Positions 24,551 through 31,988 of a stretch of 64,000 nucleotides of DNA are shown here, piece by piece. A model generated the notes under the pieces. It saw only the letters and a program-made list of their open reading frames with translations, had not been told where the DNA came from and did not search any database. The stretch comes from Anaerolineae bacterium (GTDB lineage Bacteria > Chloroflexota > Anaerolineae > Aggregatilineales > Ch27). The translations under genes were made by a program, and so were the position numbers. The stretch is taken from assembly GCA_013178165.1 (NCBI GenBank), contig JABLXG010000004.1, positions 426,944 to 490,943 of the forward strand. The letters run 5' to 3'. Each line of letters begins with the position of its first letter. The stretch's first letter is position 1.

Positions 24551-25921
24551 ATGCTGGATCTGACTGCACTCAAGAACGGGCCAAGCTCCCGCCTGGAACT
24601 CCTCTCCGAGCCGTCCGCTGACGCGCTGGCTGAAGCGCTGGTAGCCTTTGCCAACACGGATGGCGGGATGGTCGTGATCGGCCTGGACCCTTCCGGCGAG
24701 TTTGTCGGCCACGCTTACAGCGAGGATCTGGAAGCCATCCTGCGCGAGGCCGAGCAGCGGTGCCGCCCGCCGGTAGTGATCGGCAACTGGGAACAATTTG
24801 AGACGGAACAGGGTACAGTGGTCGCCATCCGCGTGCCGCGCAGTATGGAGCTGCACGCGCTGGAGGATGGGCGCGTACTGGTGCGTTCTGGCAGGGAGAA
24901 TCGCCCACTGGGCGGCGAGGAGATCCGCCGCCTGGCCAGCACCAAGAGCACAGGCGACTTTGAGGCGGAGGTCGTGCCCGGCGCGTCCTTTGAGGATTTC
25001 GACCGCAACATCCTGGACGAATACTTTGCCAAGCGGGAGGAGCGTCTGCGGCGCGTTTTTACCGGCGATGAGAAGGAACTGCTGCGGGAGATCGGCGCGC
25101 TGACTGAAGACAACAGGCCAACGGTTGCCGGGATTCTGCTGTTCAGCAAGTACCCCCAGCAGTGGCTGCCCCAGAGCGGCATTGTCTTCGTCAAGTTCAC
25201 CGGGACGGAACCTCGCGGCGAGGACGGCATGGCCGGTTACGCCCGCCGCGAGGAGATAACCGGCCCGTTGGCCCGTATGGTGGAAAATGTCTGGGAGCTA
25301 ACCTGGGGAGAGATGGCCGTGAGCGCGGTGGTGCGCGGGCTGGAGCGCGAGGAGACCTATGAGTATCCCGCCTTTGCCGTGCGCGAGGCGCTGGTCAACG
25401 CCGTCTGCCACCGTGACTACCGGTTGCGTGGCCGGCGCATCGAAGTCCGCATGTACCGCGACCGGCTGGAGGTCAGCTCGCCCGGCGGGCTGCCCGGCTT
25501 CATCACCGTGGATAACATCGTGGACGAGCATTTCAGTCGCAACCCCCGCATCGTCGGTTCGCTGTTTCACTGGGGCTATATCGAGGAGCTGGGGCTGGGC
25601 ATCGACCGCATGATCGAGGAGATGCTGCAGTCCGGTCACAAACAGCCGACCTTCGATGCCAAGCCCTATTCCTTCACGGTGACGCTCTACAACGCTCGTG
25701 AACGGCTACCTGTCTATGCTGACGGCGCGGTGCTTAACAGCCGCCAGGCGCGGGCGATGCAGTACGTCCGTGACCACGGCTCGATCACTAACCGCGAGTA
25801 CCGCACGCTCAGCCCGGATGTTTCACCGGAGACGATCCGGCTGGACCTGGCCGATCTGGTGGATCGCGGCCTGCTGCTCAAGATCGGCTCCAAGAAGGGC
25901 ACGTATTACATTCTCAAGTAG
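24551..25921 (+). CDS. AlbA_2/Schlafen-type ATP-binding regulator (RecG-like family)
   Basis: About 456 residues from the ATG at 24551. The N-terminal AlbA_2 (Schlafen AAA_4) domain shows ALAEALVAFANTDGGMVVIGL and later RVLVRSGRENRPLGGEEIRRL. A middle HATPase_c_4-like region contains REALVNAVCHRDYRLRGRRIEVRMY and the GLGIDRMIEEM motif. A C-terminal winged-helix-type region (RDHGSITNREYRTLSPDVSPETIRLDLADLVDRGLLL) would bind DNA. Databases often label this family as transcriptional regulator or ATP-dependent helicase, although no helicase motifs are present. Its ligand and targets are unknown. It follows gyrA by 132 bases but has its own -10 box. It converges with murI, 12 bases between the stops. 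The upstream start at 24443 lacks support. Confidence 0.8.
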   Translation: MLDLTALKNGPSSRLELLSEPSADALAEALVAFANTDGGMVVIGLDPSGEFVGHAYSEDLEAILREAEQRCRPPVVIGNWEQFETEQGTVVAIRVPRSMELHALEDGRVLVRSGRENRPLGGEEIRRLASTKSTGDFEAEVVPGASFEDFDRNILDEYFAKREERLRRVFTGDEKELLREIGALTEDNRPTVAGILLFSKYPQQWLPQSGIVFVKFTGTEPRGEDGMAGYARREEITGPLARMVENVWELTWGEMAVSAVVRGLEREETYEYPAFAVREALVNAVCHRDYRLRGRRIEVRMYRDRLEVSSPGGLPGFITVDNIVDEHFSRNPRIVGSLFHWGYIEELGLGIDRMIEEMLQSGHKQPTFDAKPYSFTVTLYNARERLPVYADGAVLNSRQARAMQYVRDHGSITNREYRTLSPDVSPETIRLDLADLVDRGLLLKIGSKKGTYYILK

Positions 25922-25933
25922 GGAAGCATTTCC

Positions 25934-26764
25934 TCAGTCGCCCGCAAGCAGTTGTTCCCCGGCCCAGCGTAGTGCCTGCGCCTGGATGGGCTCGCCCAGC
26001 AGATTGGACGCCAGCGTGCTAAAGCGGCTGGCATCTCCGGTGGTGTAGTAGCGCAGGGTGGGCCGGGTAGCTTCAGGGGCGAGTAGCTGCCGATCAGCCA
26101 GTACCCGGCGTGCCTGGCGGGCGATCGCCGGGCTGGGATCGATGATGGCCACCTGTGGGCCGACAAACGCCTGCAGGGCCTCCAGCGCAAAGGGAAAGTG
26201 CGTGCAGGCCAGCACGAGTTGATCGATGCCACGGGCCAGGGCAGGGGCCAGGACACGCTCAAACAGCGGGCGCAACGCCGCCGGGGACGTGGCGTTGGCC
26301 TCTACAGCTTCCACCAGTTCGGGGCAAATCACCGTCTCTACGTGCACGTTCGCGGCGAAGCGCTCCCGCACGCTGGCGTATAGCGTGCCATTGGCGGTGG
26401 CAGCGGTGGTCAGCACGCCGATGGCGCCGCTGCGCGTGGCTGCTGCCGCCGTTTTGACCGCCGGTTCCATCCCCACAAAAGGCACATCCGGGAACATGGC
26501 CCGCAGATCGTGCAGACCGGCGGCGCTGGCAGCGTTGCAGGCTATGACGATCAGTTTGGCCTCGTGGGCAAGCAGGAAGGTGGTGATGTGCTGCACAAAG
26601 GTGCGGATTTCGGCCAGCGGGCGCGGGCCATAGGGCAGGTGGGCCTGGTCAGCGATATAGATCAGCGACTCGGCGGGCAGTTCCCGGCGCAGGGCGCGCA
26701 GGATGGATAACCCGCCGACGCCGGAATCGAGGATGCCGATGGGGCTGCTGGGGCCTGTGGTCAT
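25934..26764 (-). CDS. murI: Glutamate racemase
   Basis: 276 residues; interconverts L- and D-glutamate for peptidoglycan. Signatures: IGILDSGVGGLSIL with the conserved Asp (about residues 9-22), the first catalytic cysteine in VIACNAASAAGL (about 75), and the second in LVLACTHFPF (about 188), each flanked as in the aspartate/glutamate racemase family. YIADQAHLPYGPRP is the usual substrate-side motif. The ATG at 26764 was preferred over 26842 because the latter overlaps the upstream gene and the family begins close to the IGILDSG strand. It lies 19 bases after the glutamine amidotransferase gene, completing an rplS-amidotransferase-murI operon. Confidence 0.95.
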   Translation of the reverse strand: MTTGPSSPIGILDSGVGGLSILRALRRELPAESLIYIADQAHLPYGPRPLAEIRTFVQHITTFLLAHEAKLIVIACNAASAAGLHDLRAMFPDVPFVGMEPAVKTAAAATRSGAIGVLTTAATANGTLYASVRERFAANVHVETVICPELVEAVEANATSPAALRPLFERVLAPALARGIDQLVLACTHFPFALEALQAFVGPQVAIIDPSPAIARQARRVLADRQLLAPEATRPTLRYYTTGDASRFSTLASNLLGEPIQAQALRWAGEQLLAGD

Positions 26765-26783
26765 GGGAACCTGCCCGGAAACG

Positions 26784-27581
26784 TTACTCGCTACGCGCCG
26801 GGTGAAGCCGATCCTGCCGGAAGCTCGCCGCTGCTTCCACAAAAGCGCGGAAGAGCGGTGTCATGTCTGTGGTCTCGCCGCCTGCGCTGCACAGATTTTC
26901 CGGGTGCCACTGGACGGTCAGGAAGAAACGCGCTGCCGGCTTCTCCAGCGCCTCAATGATACCATCGGGGGAATGTGCAGAAGCAACCAGCCCATCGGCC
27001 AGGCGGCGGACGGCCTGATGATGGCGGCTGTTGGTGATCACACTGTCGACCTGCAGGATGGCCGCCAAGCGCGTCCCCGGCGCGATGGCGACCGGATGCG
27101 CTGGATGGTTAAGCGGCAGGCCATCCGGCGTTGTGTGGCGCAGCGCGTCAGGTAGCTGGGTGGGGATGTCCATGACCAGATCGCCGCCCAGGGCTACATT
27201 GGTTACCTGGTGACCGCGGCAGATGCCCAGCAGGGGGACATCTTCGGCGGCGGCCCAGCGGGCGACACGAATCTCGGCGGAATCACGCAGGGGCTTGATC
27301 TCGCGCACGGTATCGTTGAGGGGCTTTTCCCCGTAAAAGATGGGGTCGACATCCCCGCCGCCAGTGAGCAGGATGCCATCCAGCTGATCAAAAAGACCCC
27401 GGAGGGCAACCGGGGAAAGTTTGAGCGGCACTACCACAGGGAGCGCACCAGCCAGCGCCAGGCAGTGCAGGTAGGAATCGTAGGCGCCGACAAATGTGCG
27501 GGCGCGCCCGGCCCCGTGCGCAGGCCGCAGGTGCTTGTGATCGGCGAGCACGCCGATCAGGGGCGCCGGAGGCGGTTGCAT
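26784..27581 (-). CDS. Class I glutamine amidotransferase-like hydrolase (peptidase C26, PuuD-like)
   Basis: 265 residues of the gamma-glutamyl-gamma-aminobutyrate hydrolase/C26 family. It shows ILLTGGGDVDPIFYGE, the nucleophile elbow PLLGICRGHQ with Cys near residue 122, and the catalytic His-Glu in FLTVQWHPENL near 232. Members hydrolyse gamma-glutamyl amides such as gamma-glutamyl-GABA in putrescine breakdown; here no other puu genes are present, so the substrate is open. The next gene in the operon is murI, which also handles glutamate, so a link to D-glutamate or cell-wall precursor metabolism is conceivable (inference). It starts 10 bases after the rplS stop. Confidence 0.87.
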   Translation of the reverse strand: MQPPPAPLIGVLADHKHLRPAHGAGRARTFVGAYDSYLHCLALAGALPVVVPLKLSPVALRGLFDQLDGILLTGGGDVDPIFYGEKPLNDTVREIKPLRDSAEIRVARWAAAEDVPLLGICRGHQVTNVALGGDLVMDIPTQLPDALRHTTPDGLPLNHPAHPVAIAPGTRLAAILQVDSVITNSRHHQAVRRLADGLVASAHSPDGIIEALEKPAARFFLTVQWHPENLCSAGGETTDMTPLFRAFVEAAASFRQDRLHPARSE

Positions 27582-27591
27582 GGCCCGGGAA

Positions 27592-27933
27592 CTAACGCTG
27601 TTCCTTGAGCCGGGCAGCCTTACCGCGACGACCGCGCATATAGTACAGGTTGGCGCGGCGCACCTTGGCGCGGCGCAGGACTTCGATCTGTTCTACGCGC
27701 GGGCTGCGCAGGAGGAAGGTACGCTCTACGCCGATGCCATGGCTGGCAACGCGGCGTACGGTGAAGTTCTCGTTGTTGCCGCCCCGCCGGACGCGGATCA
27801 CCAGGCCCTGAAAGACCTGGATACGCTCGCGGTTGCCTTCCACGATGCGCACATGGACCTTCACGGTGTCGCCCGGTTTGATCTGGGGATGCGTTGGCGC
27901 CGGGGCTTCCAAGGCCTTAACCAAATCGCTCAT
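27592..27933 (-). CDS. rplS: 50S ribosomal protein L19
   Basis: 113 residues: [11 protein letters not shown], then the L19 core [85 protein letters not shown]. It sits at the 30S-50S interface. GAAGGG lies 10 bases upstream of the ATG at 27933; the longer frame from 28077 runs back through the promoter and was rejected. It is the first gene of an operon with the amidotransferase and murI, an unusual setting because L19 more often follows trmD and rimM. Confidence 0.97.
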   Translation of the reverse strand: MSDLVKALEAPAPTHPQIKPGDTVKVHVRIVEGNRERIQVFQGLVIRVRRGGNNENFTVRRVASHGIGVERTFLLRSPRVEQIEVLRRAKVRRANLYYMRGRRGKAARLKEQR

Positions 27934-28018
27934 GAGTAAGTGCCCTTCTGGCCTATAGCTGACCATCCTGATGTTCAACAGAAAGCGCGACGACCCCGTT
28001 CCGATCGCGCGCGGGGGC

Positions 28019-28047
28019 ATTGTAGCATACGTCGGTAGGAAATTCAA
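28019..28047 (-). promoter_or_regulatory. Promoter of rplS operon
   Basis: Minus strand: TTGAAT (28047-28042), a 17-base spacer and TACAAT (28024-28019). It lies 86 bases upstream of the rplS ATG and back-to-back with the importer promoter (28059-28088). Confidence 0.7.
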
Positions 28048-28058
28048 CGGTGATTCAT

Positions 28059-28088
28059 TTGACTTTACCGGCCCCATGTTTGTATGAT
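28059..28088 (+). promoter_or_regulatory. Promoter of the peptide-type ABC importer
   Basis: TTGACT (28059-28064), an 18-base spacer and TATGAT (28083-28088), 80 bases before the ATG at 28169. Confidence 0.7.
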
Positions 28089-28168
28089 TCTAGTGCGGCG
28101 GGCGGCTGACGTCCAGCCGCAACCTCAAGTTGCCTGTTTCATGTCTTGTTTCCCCAGGAGGAGAATAG

Positions 28169-29806
28169 ATGAAACTGAGACGTCTGGCTCTTGTGTTATT
28201 GACTCTGACGCTGGTTGTTGCCTCATTTGGCACCGCCGCCGCCCAGGATCGCAAGATCGCGACGGTCATCTTCACGCAGGAACTTGACAGCCTGAACCCG
28301 ATGTATACGACCATGTCGTTTGCCGCGATCACCCGCGATTTCTACCTGTACGGGGCATGGCACTTCGACGAGGAGTTGAACCCCGTCCCGGTGCTGGTGA
28401 CCGAGATCCCCAGCATGGACAATGGCGGTATCAGCGCGGACGGCAAGACGATCACCCTGAAGCTGCGCGATGACATCAAGTGGTCGGATGGCGAACCGAT
28501 CACCTCGGCGGATTTCGTGTTCACCTACGAGATGATCACCAGCACTGCCAATACGCCGCTCAGCCGCTACCCGTATACTCCGGATGTGGTTGCCAGCGTA
28601 GAGGCCCCCGACCCGACCACGGTGGTGATCAACTTCGTGGAGCCTTTCGCCCCCTGGCTGACCCGAATCTTCCGCTGGGTGCTGCCGGAACACGTCCTGC
28701 GCCCGGTGTTTGAGGCGGAAGGGACGCTGGACAACGCCGCCTGGAACCGCGCGCCGACTGTTTCCAGCGGGCCGTTTGTCTTCCAGGAGTGGGAGACGGG
28801 CAGCCATATCCTGTTCGTCCGGAATGAGAACTTCTTTGGCGACAAGGCCAAGCTGGATGGCATCTTTGTCCGTTTTGTGCCGGATGATGCGGCGCAGACG
28901 GCAGCTCTGATGGCTGGCGACGGCGATATTGCTTACTTCCTGGCGCCCTCCGATGTGGTTCAGGTGGAAGCAACCGGCAAAGTGAAGGTCCAGTGGGTGC
29001 CTTCTGGCTATAATGAGGGCTGGTTCTTCAACATGGGTCCGGATGGCCACCCGGCGCTGAAGGATGTCAATGTTCGCCATGCGCTAGCCATGGCTGTGCC
29101 GCGCGAACGGATCAACCAAGATCTGCTGCTGGGTTTCTTCTACATCCCGGCCAGCTACTGGGAAGGGTCGCCGTACCAGAGTCCGAATATCGCGCCCGAT
29201 CCGTATGATCCGGCGGCTGCAGCGGCCATGCTCGACGAGGCCGGCTGGGTGGATAGCAACGGCGATGGTACCCGCGACAAGGATGGCGTTGAGCTGGTGC
29301 TGCGTTATCTGACGCCGCCCCGCCAGGTGCGTATGGATACCCAGGTGGTCGTCCAGCAAGCCTTTGCCGAAATCGGGGTCGGTCTGATTCTGGACAACCC
29401 ATCCTACGACATCTTCTGGAACAGCTACGGCTCCGGTGGGCCGATCGCGACCGGCCAGTATGACATCGGCCAGTGGTCGTCCAGCCCGGATGGCTACCCG
29501 GATCCGGATAGTGAGACCTTCCTCTGCAGCGAGATCCCCAGCCCGGAAAAGCCGGAAGGCAACAACTGGAACTACTACTGCAACGAGGAACTGGATGCCC
29601 TCTTCCTGCAGCAGAGCCGTACCACGGACTATGATGCTCGCGTAGCGATCTGGCACCAGATCACGGAGATCCTGGCCCAGGACCTGCCCTGGATGGGCAT
29701 GTGGACAGACCCGGATAACTATCCGGTGAGCACCCGGATGCAGAATGTGGCTGTCAATGGCGTGACACCATTCTGGAATGCCTACGCCTGGGATGTTGCC
29801 GGGTAA
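28169..29806 (+). CDS. ABC transporter substrate-binding protein, family 5 (peptide/nickel type)
   Basis: 545 residues with a Sec signal (RLALVLLTLTLVVASFGTAAA, cleavage near residue 26) and no lipobox Cys. The mature part has the SBP_bac_5 layout: AQDRKIATVIFTQELDSLNP, then LKLRDDIKWSDGEPITSADFVFTYEM (the family signature), AFAPWLTRIFRWVLPEHVL and VRHALAMAVPRERINQDLLLG. Such proteins capture peptides, nickel or sugars and deliver them to DppBC-type permeases. AGGAGG lies just before the ATG. Two permease genes follow after an internal terminator. The protein lacks a lipid anchor, which is unusual for a single-membrane cell and needs some other means of retention. Confidence 0.92.
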   Translation: MKLRRLALVLLTLTLVVASFGTAAAQDRKIATVIFTQELDSLNPMYTTMSFAAITRDFYLYGAWHFDEELNPVPVLVTEIPSMDNGGISADGKTITLKLRDDIKWSDGEPITSADFVFTYEMITSTANTPLSRYPYTPDVVASVEAPDPTTVVINFVEPFAPWLTRIFRWVLPEHVLRPVFEAEGTLDNAAWNRAPTVSSGPFVFQEWETGSHILFVRNENFFGDKAKLDGIFVRFVPDDAAQTAALMAGDGDIAYFLAPSDVVQVEATGKVKVQWVPSGYNEGWFFNMGPDGHPALKDVNVRHALAMAVPRERINQDLLLGFFYIPASYWEGSPYQSPNIAPDPYDPAAAAAMLDEAGWVDSNGDGTRDKDGVELVLRYLTPPRQVRMDTQVVVQQAFAEIGVGLILDNPSYDIFWNSYGSGGPIATGQYDIGQWSSSPDGYPDPDSETFLCSEIPSPEKPEGNNWNYYCNEELDALFLQQSRTTDYDARVAIWHQITEILAQDLPWMGMWTDPDNYPVSTRMQNVAVNGVTPFWNAYAWDVAG

Positions 29807-29827
29807 TTCGCCCGGAAAAAGTCGTTG

Positions 29828-29860
29828 GGCGGGGTGTAAGCCACACCCCGCCTTCGTTTT
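29828..29860 (+). terminator. Terminator/attenuator between binding protein and permease
   Basis: GGCGGGGTGT (29828-29837), loop AAGCC, ACACCCCGCC (29843-29852), then TTCGTTTT. A partial stop here would give more binding protein than permease, a common design. Confidence 0.8.
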
Positions 29861-29917
29861 GACTTGGCACAACTTGCGCATCGTGATTGAGTAAAGGGTT
29901 GGAGAGCACGAGAGCCG

Positions 29918-30949
29918 ATGGGGCGCTACATCATCCGCCGCCTGTTACAGGCTATCCCGCAACTGTTGATCATCAGTGTCATCCTGTTTGTGCTCATGCA
30001 GGCATCGGGCGATCCGGTGGCGACCCTGGGCGGGCGCACTCCGCCGCGTTCCGAGGACAAAGAGCGCCTGCGTCGGGAGTGGGGGCTGGACCAGCCGATC
30101 ATGGTGCAGTATGTATACTGGCTGGTCGGCAATGATTGGGTCATGGTCGATTCGGACGGCGATGGCGTGAGCGATCGCTACGGCCAGCGCAGGGGCGTGT
30201 TGCGTGGCGACTTCGGCAACTCGCTGGTGACACGGCAGCCGGCCATGGATGTCGTCGCCGAGCGCATCCCGAATACCCTGACCCTCATGATCACTGCTGA
30301 GGTGTTGATCATCGTCTTTTCTCTGTTCATCGGGGTGTATTCCGCACTACGCCAGTATTCGGTCCTGGACAATGTCCTGACCGCGCTATCCTTTATCACC
30401 TTCTCCATGCCGATCTTCTGGATTGCCCTGGGTCTGATGTATATCTTCGCGGTGCGTTTCAAGGCCTGGGGGTTGCCGCACCTGCCGACTGTGGGTATGT
30501 ACGATCCGATTGAGGGCAAAACGCTCTCCCAGGTAGTATGGCACCTGGTCCTGCCGGCAATGAGCATCGCCCTGATCGATATCGCCCGCTACAGCCGTTA
30601 CATCCGCTCCAACATGCTGGAAGTGATCAACTCCGATTACATCCGCACAGCGCGGGCAAAAGGGTTGCGGGAGCGGGCTGTTCTGTTCGTCCATGCCTTC
30701 AAGAATGCCGCGCTGCCGCTGGTGACGATCATCGGCATGGACGTGCCCTTTCTGCTGGCTGGCGCGGTGGTCACCGAGCGCATCTTCGCCTGGCCGGGGA
30801 TGGGGCGGCTCTTCCTGGATCATCTGACGCGTACCGACTTTCCGGTGCTGATGGCCCTCTTGATGCTGATTTCGGTGGCGGTTGTGGTCTTTCAGTTGTT
30901 GACCGATCTGGTCTACACGTGGCTCGATCCGCGCATCCGGTACACCTGA
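29918..30949 (+). CDS. ABC transporter permease, DppB type
   Basis: 343 residues: the start MGRYIIRRLLQAIPQLLIIS is typical of DppB/OppB. It has about six membrane spans and the cytoplasmic EAA loop (YIRTARAKGLRERAVLFVHAFKNA, about residues 240-263) that contacts the ATPase. A soluble insert near residues 68-90 (NDWVMVDSDGDGVSDRYGQ) contains an Asp-rich DSDGDGVSD, reminiscent of calcium-binding dockerin/EF-hand loops and unusual for this family. GGAGAG precedes the ATG. The partner permease follows after 13 bases. Confidence 0.92.
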   Translation: MGRYIIRRLLQAIPQLLIISVILFVLMQASGDPVATLGGRTPPRSEDKERLRREWGLDQPIMVQYVYWLVGNDWVMVDSDGDGVSDRYGQRRGVLRGDFGNSLVTRQPAMDVVAERIPNTLTLMITAEVLIIVFSLFIGVYSALRQYSVLDNVLTALSFITFSMPIFWIALGLMYIFAVRFKAWGLPHLPTVGMYDPIEGKTLSQVVWHLVLPAMSIALIDIARYSRYIRSNMLEVINSDYIRTARAKGLRERAVLFVHAFKNAALPLVTIIGMDVPFLLAGAVVTERIFAWPGMGRLFLDHLTRTDFPVLMALLMLISVAVVVFQLLTDLVYTWLDPRIRYT

Positions 30950-30962
30950 GGGGAGGGCAGCC

Positions 30963-31910
30963 ATGACGCTTGACACAACTTCGCAACCGGTTCAACTGGC
31001 TGAGGAGACCTACCGGCCTCGCTCGCTCCTGCAATTGACGGTGCACCGCTTTCGCCGCCATCGCATGGCCATGGTTGGGCTGTGCATCCTGCTGGCCATT
31101 GTGCTGTACATCGGCATTGGCTCGCTGGTGTTTTCCGAAACTTACGCTAACTACAACGACACTTCCATCCGTTTGCAGCCGCCTTCAGCGCAACACCCCT
31201 TTGGTACGGATACGGTCGGGCGGGACATTCTGGCGCGGACGGTCTACGGCGGGCAAATCTCGCTGATCATCGGTCTGTTTGCCGTGCTGGTTGAGGTGAC
31301 GCTGGGCACGCTCATCGGGGCGGTCTCCGGCTATTATGGCGGGATCGTTGATAGTCTGTTGATGCGCTTCACCGAAGCGCTGATGAGCATCCCCTCGCTG
31401 TTGCTGCTGCTGGTGATGGCCAAGTTCCTCAGCGGCAAGATTCCGGACATCATGCTGTTCGGGCGAACTTTCAGCGGTAGCGTGGTGGTGATCATTCTGA
31501 TCATCGGTCTGACCGGGTGGACCTACCTGGCGCGGATTGTTCGTTCCAGTTTCCTTTCGCTCAAGGAATCGGACTTCGTGCTGGCGGCGCGGGCGCTGGG
31601 CATCCCTGACCGGCGGATTATCCTCTCCCACATCCTGCCCAACACAATGGCGTCGGTGATTGTGGCGGCGACGCTGGGCGTGGCGACGGCTATCCTGTCG
31701 GAGGCGTACATCAGCTTTCTGGGGCTGGGGGTGCGCCCGCCGACGGCCACCTGGGGCAGCATGCTGGACGGCGCGTACGACTACCTGGAGCAGGCGCCGT
31801 GGCTGTGGTTCTACCCAGGGCTGCTGATCATCCTGACGGTGATGAGCATCAACTTCGTGGGGGACGGCCTGCGCGACGCACTCGATCCGCGCTCGGAGTA
31901 CAAAGTCTGA
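30963..31910 (+). CDS. ABC transporter permease, DppC type
   Basis: 315 residues with an N-terminal cytoplasmic tail (RPRSLLQLTVHRFRRHRMAM), a first membrane span, the DppC signature HPFGTDTVGRDILARTVYG (about 79-97) and an EAA loop (LKESDFVLAARALGIPDRRIILSHILPNT). GGGGAGGG lies just before the ATG. It forms the pore with the preceding DppB-type protein. No ATP-binding subunits (DppD/DppF) follow: a terminator and a convergent gene come next, so the energising ATPases must be encoded elsewhere. Confidence 0.93.
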   Translation: MTLDTTSQPVQLAEETYRPRSLLQLTVHRFRRHRMAMVGLCILLAIVLYIGIGSLVFSETYANYNDTSIRLQPPSAQHPFGTDTVGRDILARTVYGGQISLIIGLFAVLVEVTLGTLIGAVSGYYGGIVDSLLMRFTEALMSIPSLLLLLVMAKFLSGKIPDIMLFGRTFSGSVVVIILIIGLTGWTYLARIVRSSFLSLKESDFVLAARALGIPDRRIILSHILPNTMASVIVAATLGVATAILSEAYISFLGLGVRPPTATWGSMLDGAYDYLEQAPWLWFYPGLLIILTVMSINFVGDGLRDALDPRSEYKV

Positions 31911-31933
31911 TTGAGGTTCTGGGGGGAAGAGTG

Positions 31934-31961
31934 CAGGGGCGCTCCGGGTGGGGCGCCCCTG
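31934..31961. terminator. Hairpin after the permease genes
   Basis: CAGGGGCGC (31934-31942) pairs with GCGCCCCTG (31953-31961); TTGTTGAGT follows. It lies between convergent stops at 31910 and 31989. Confidence 0.6.
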
Positions 31962-31988
31962 TTGTTGAGTATAGTGAGCACTGGCCGC

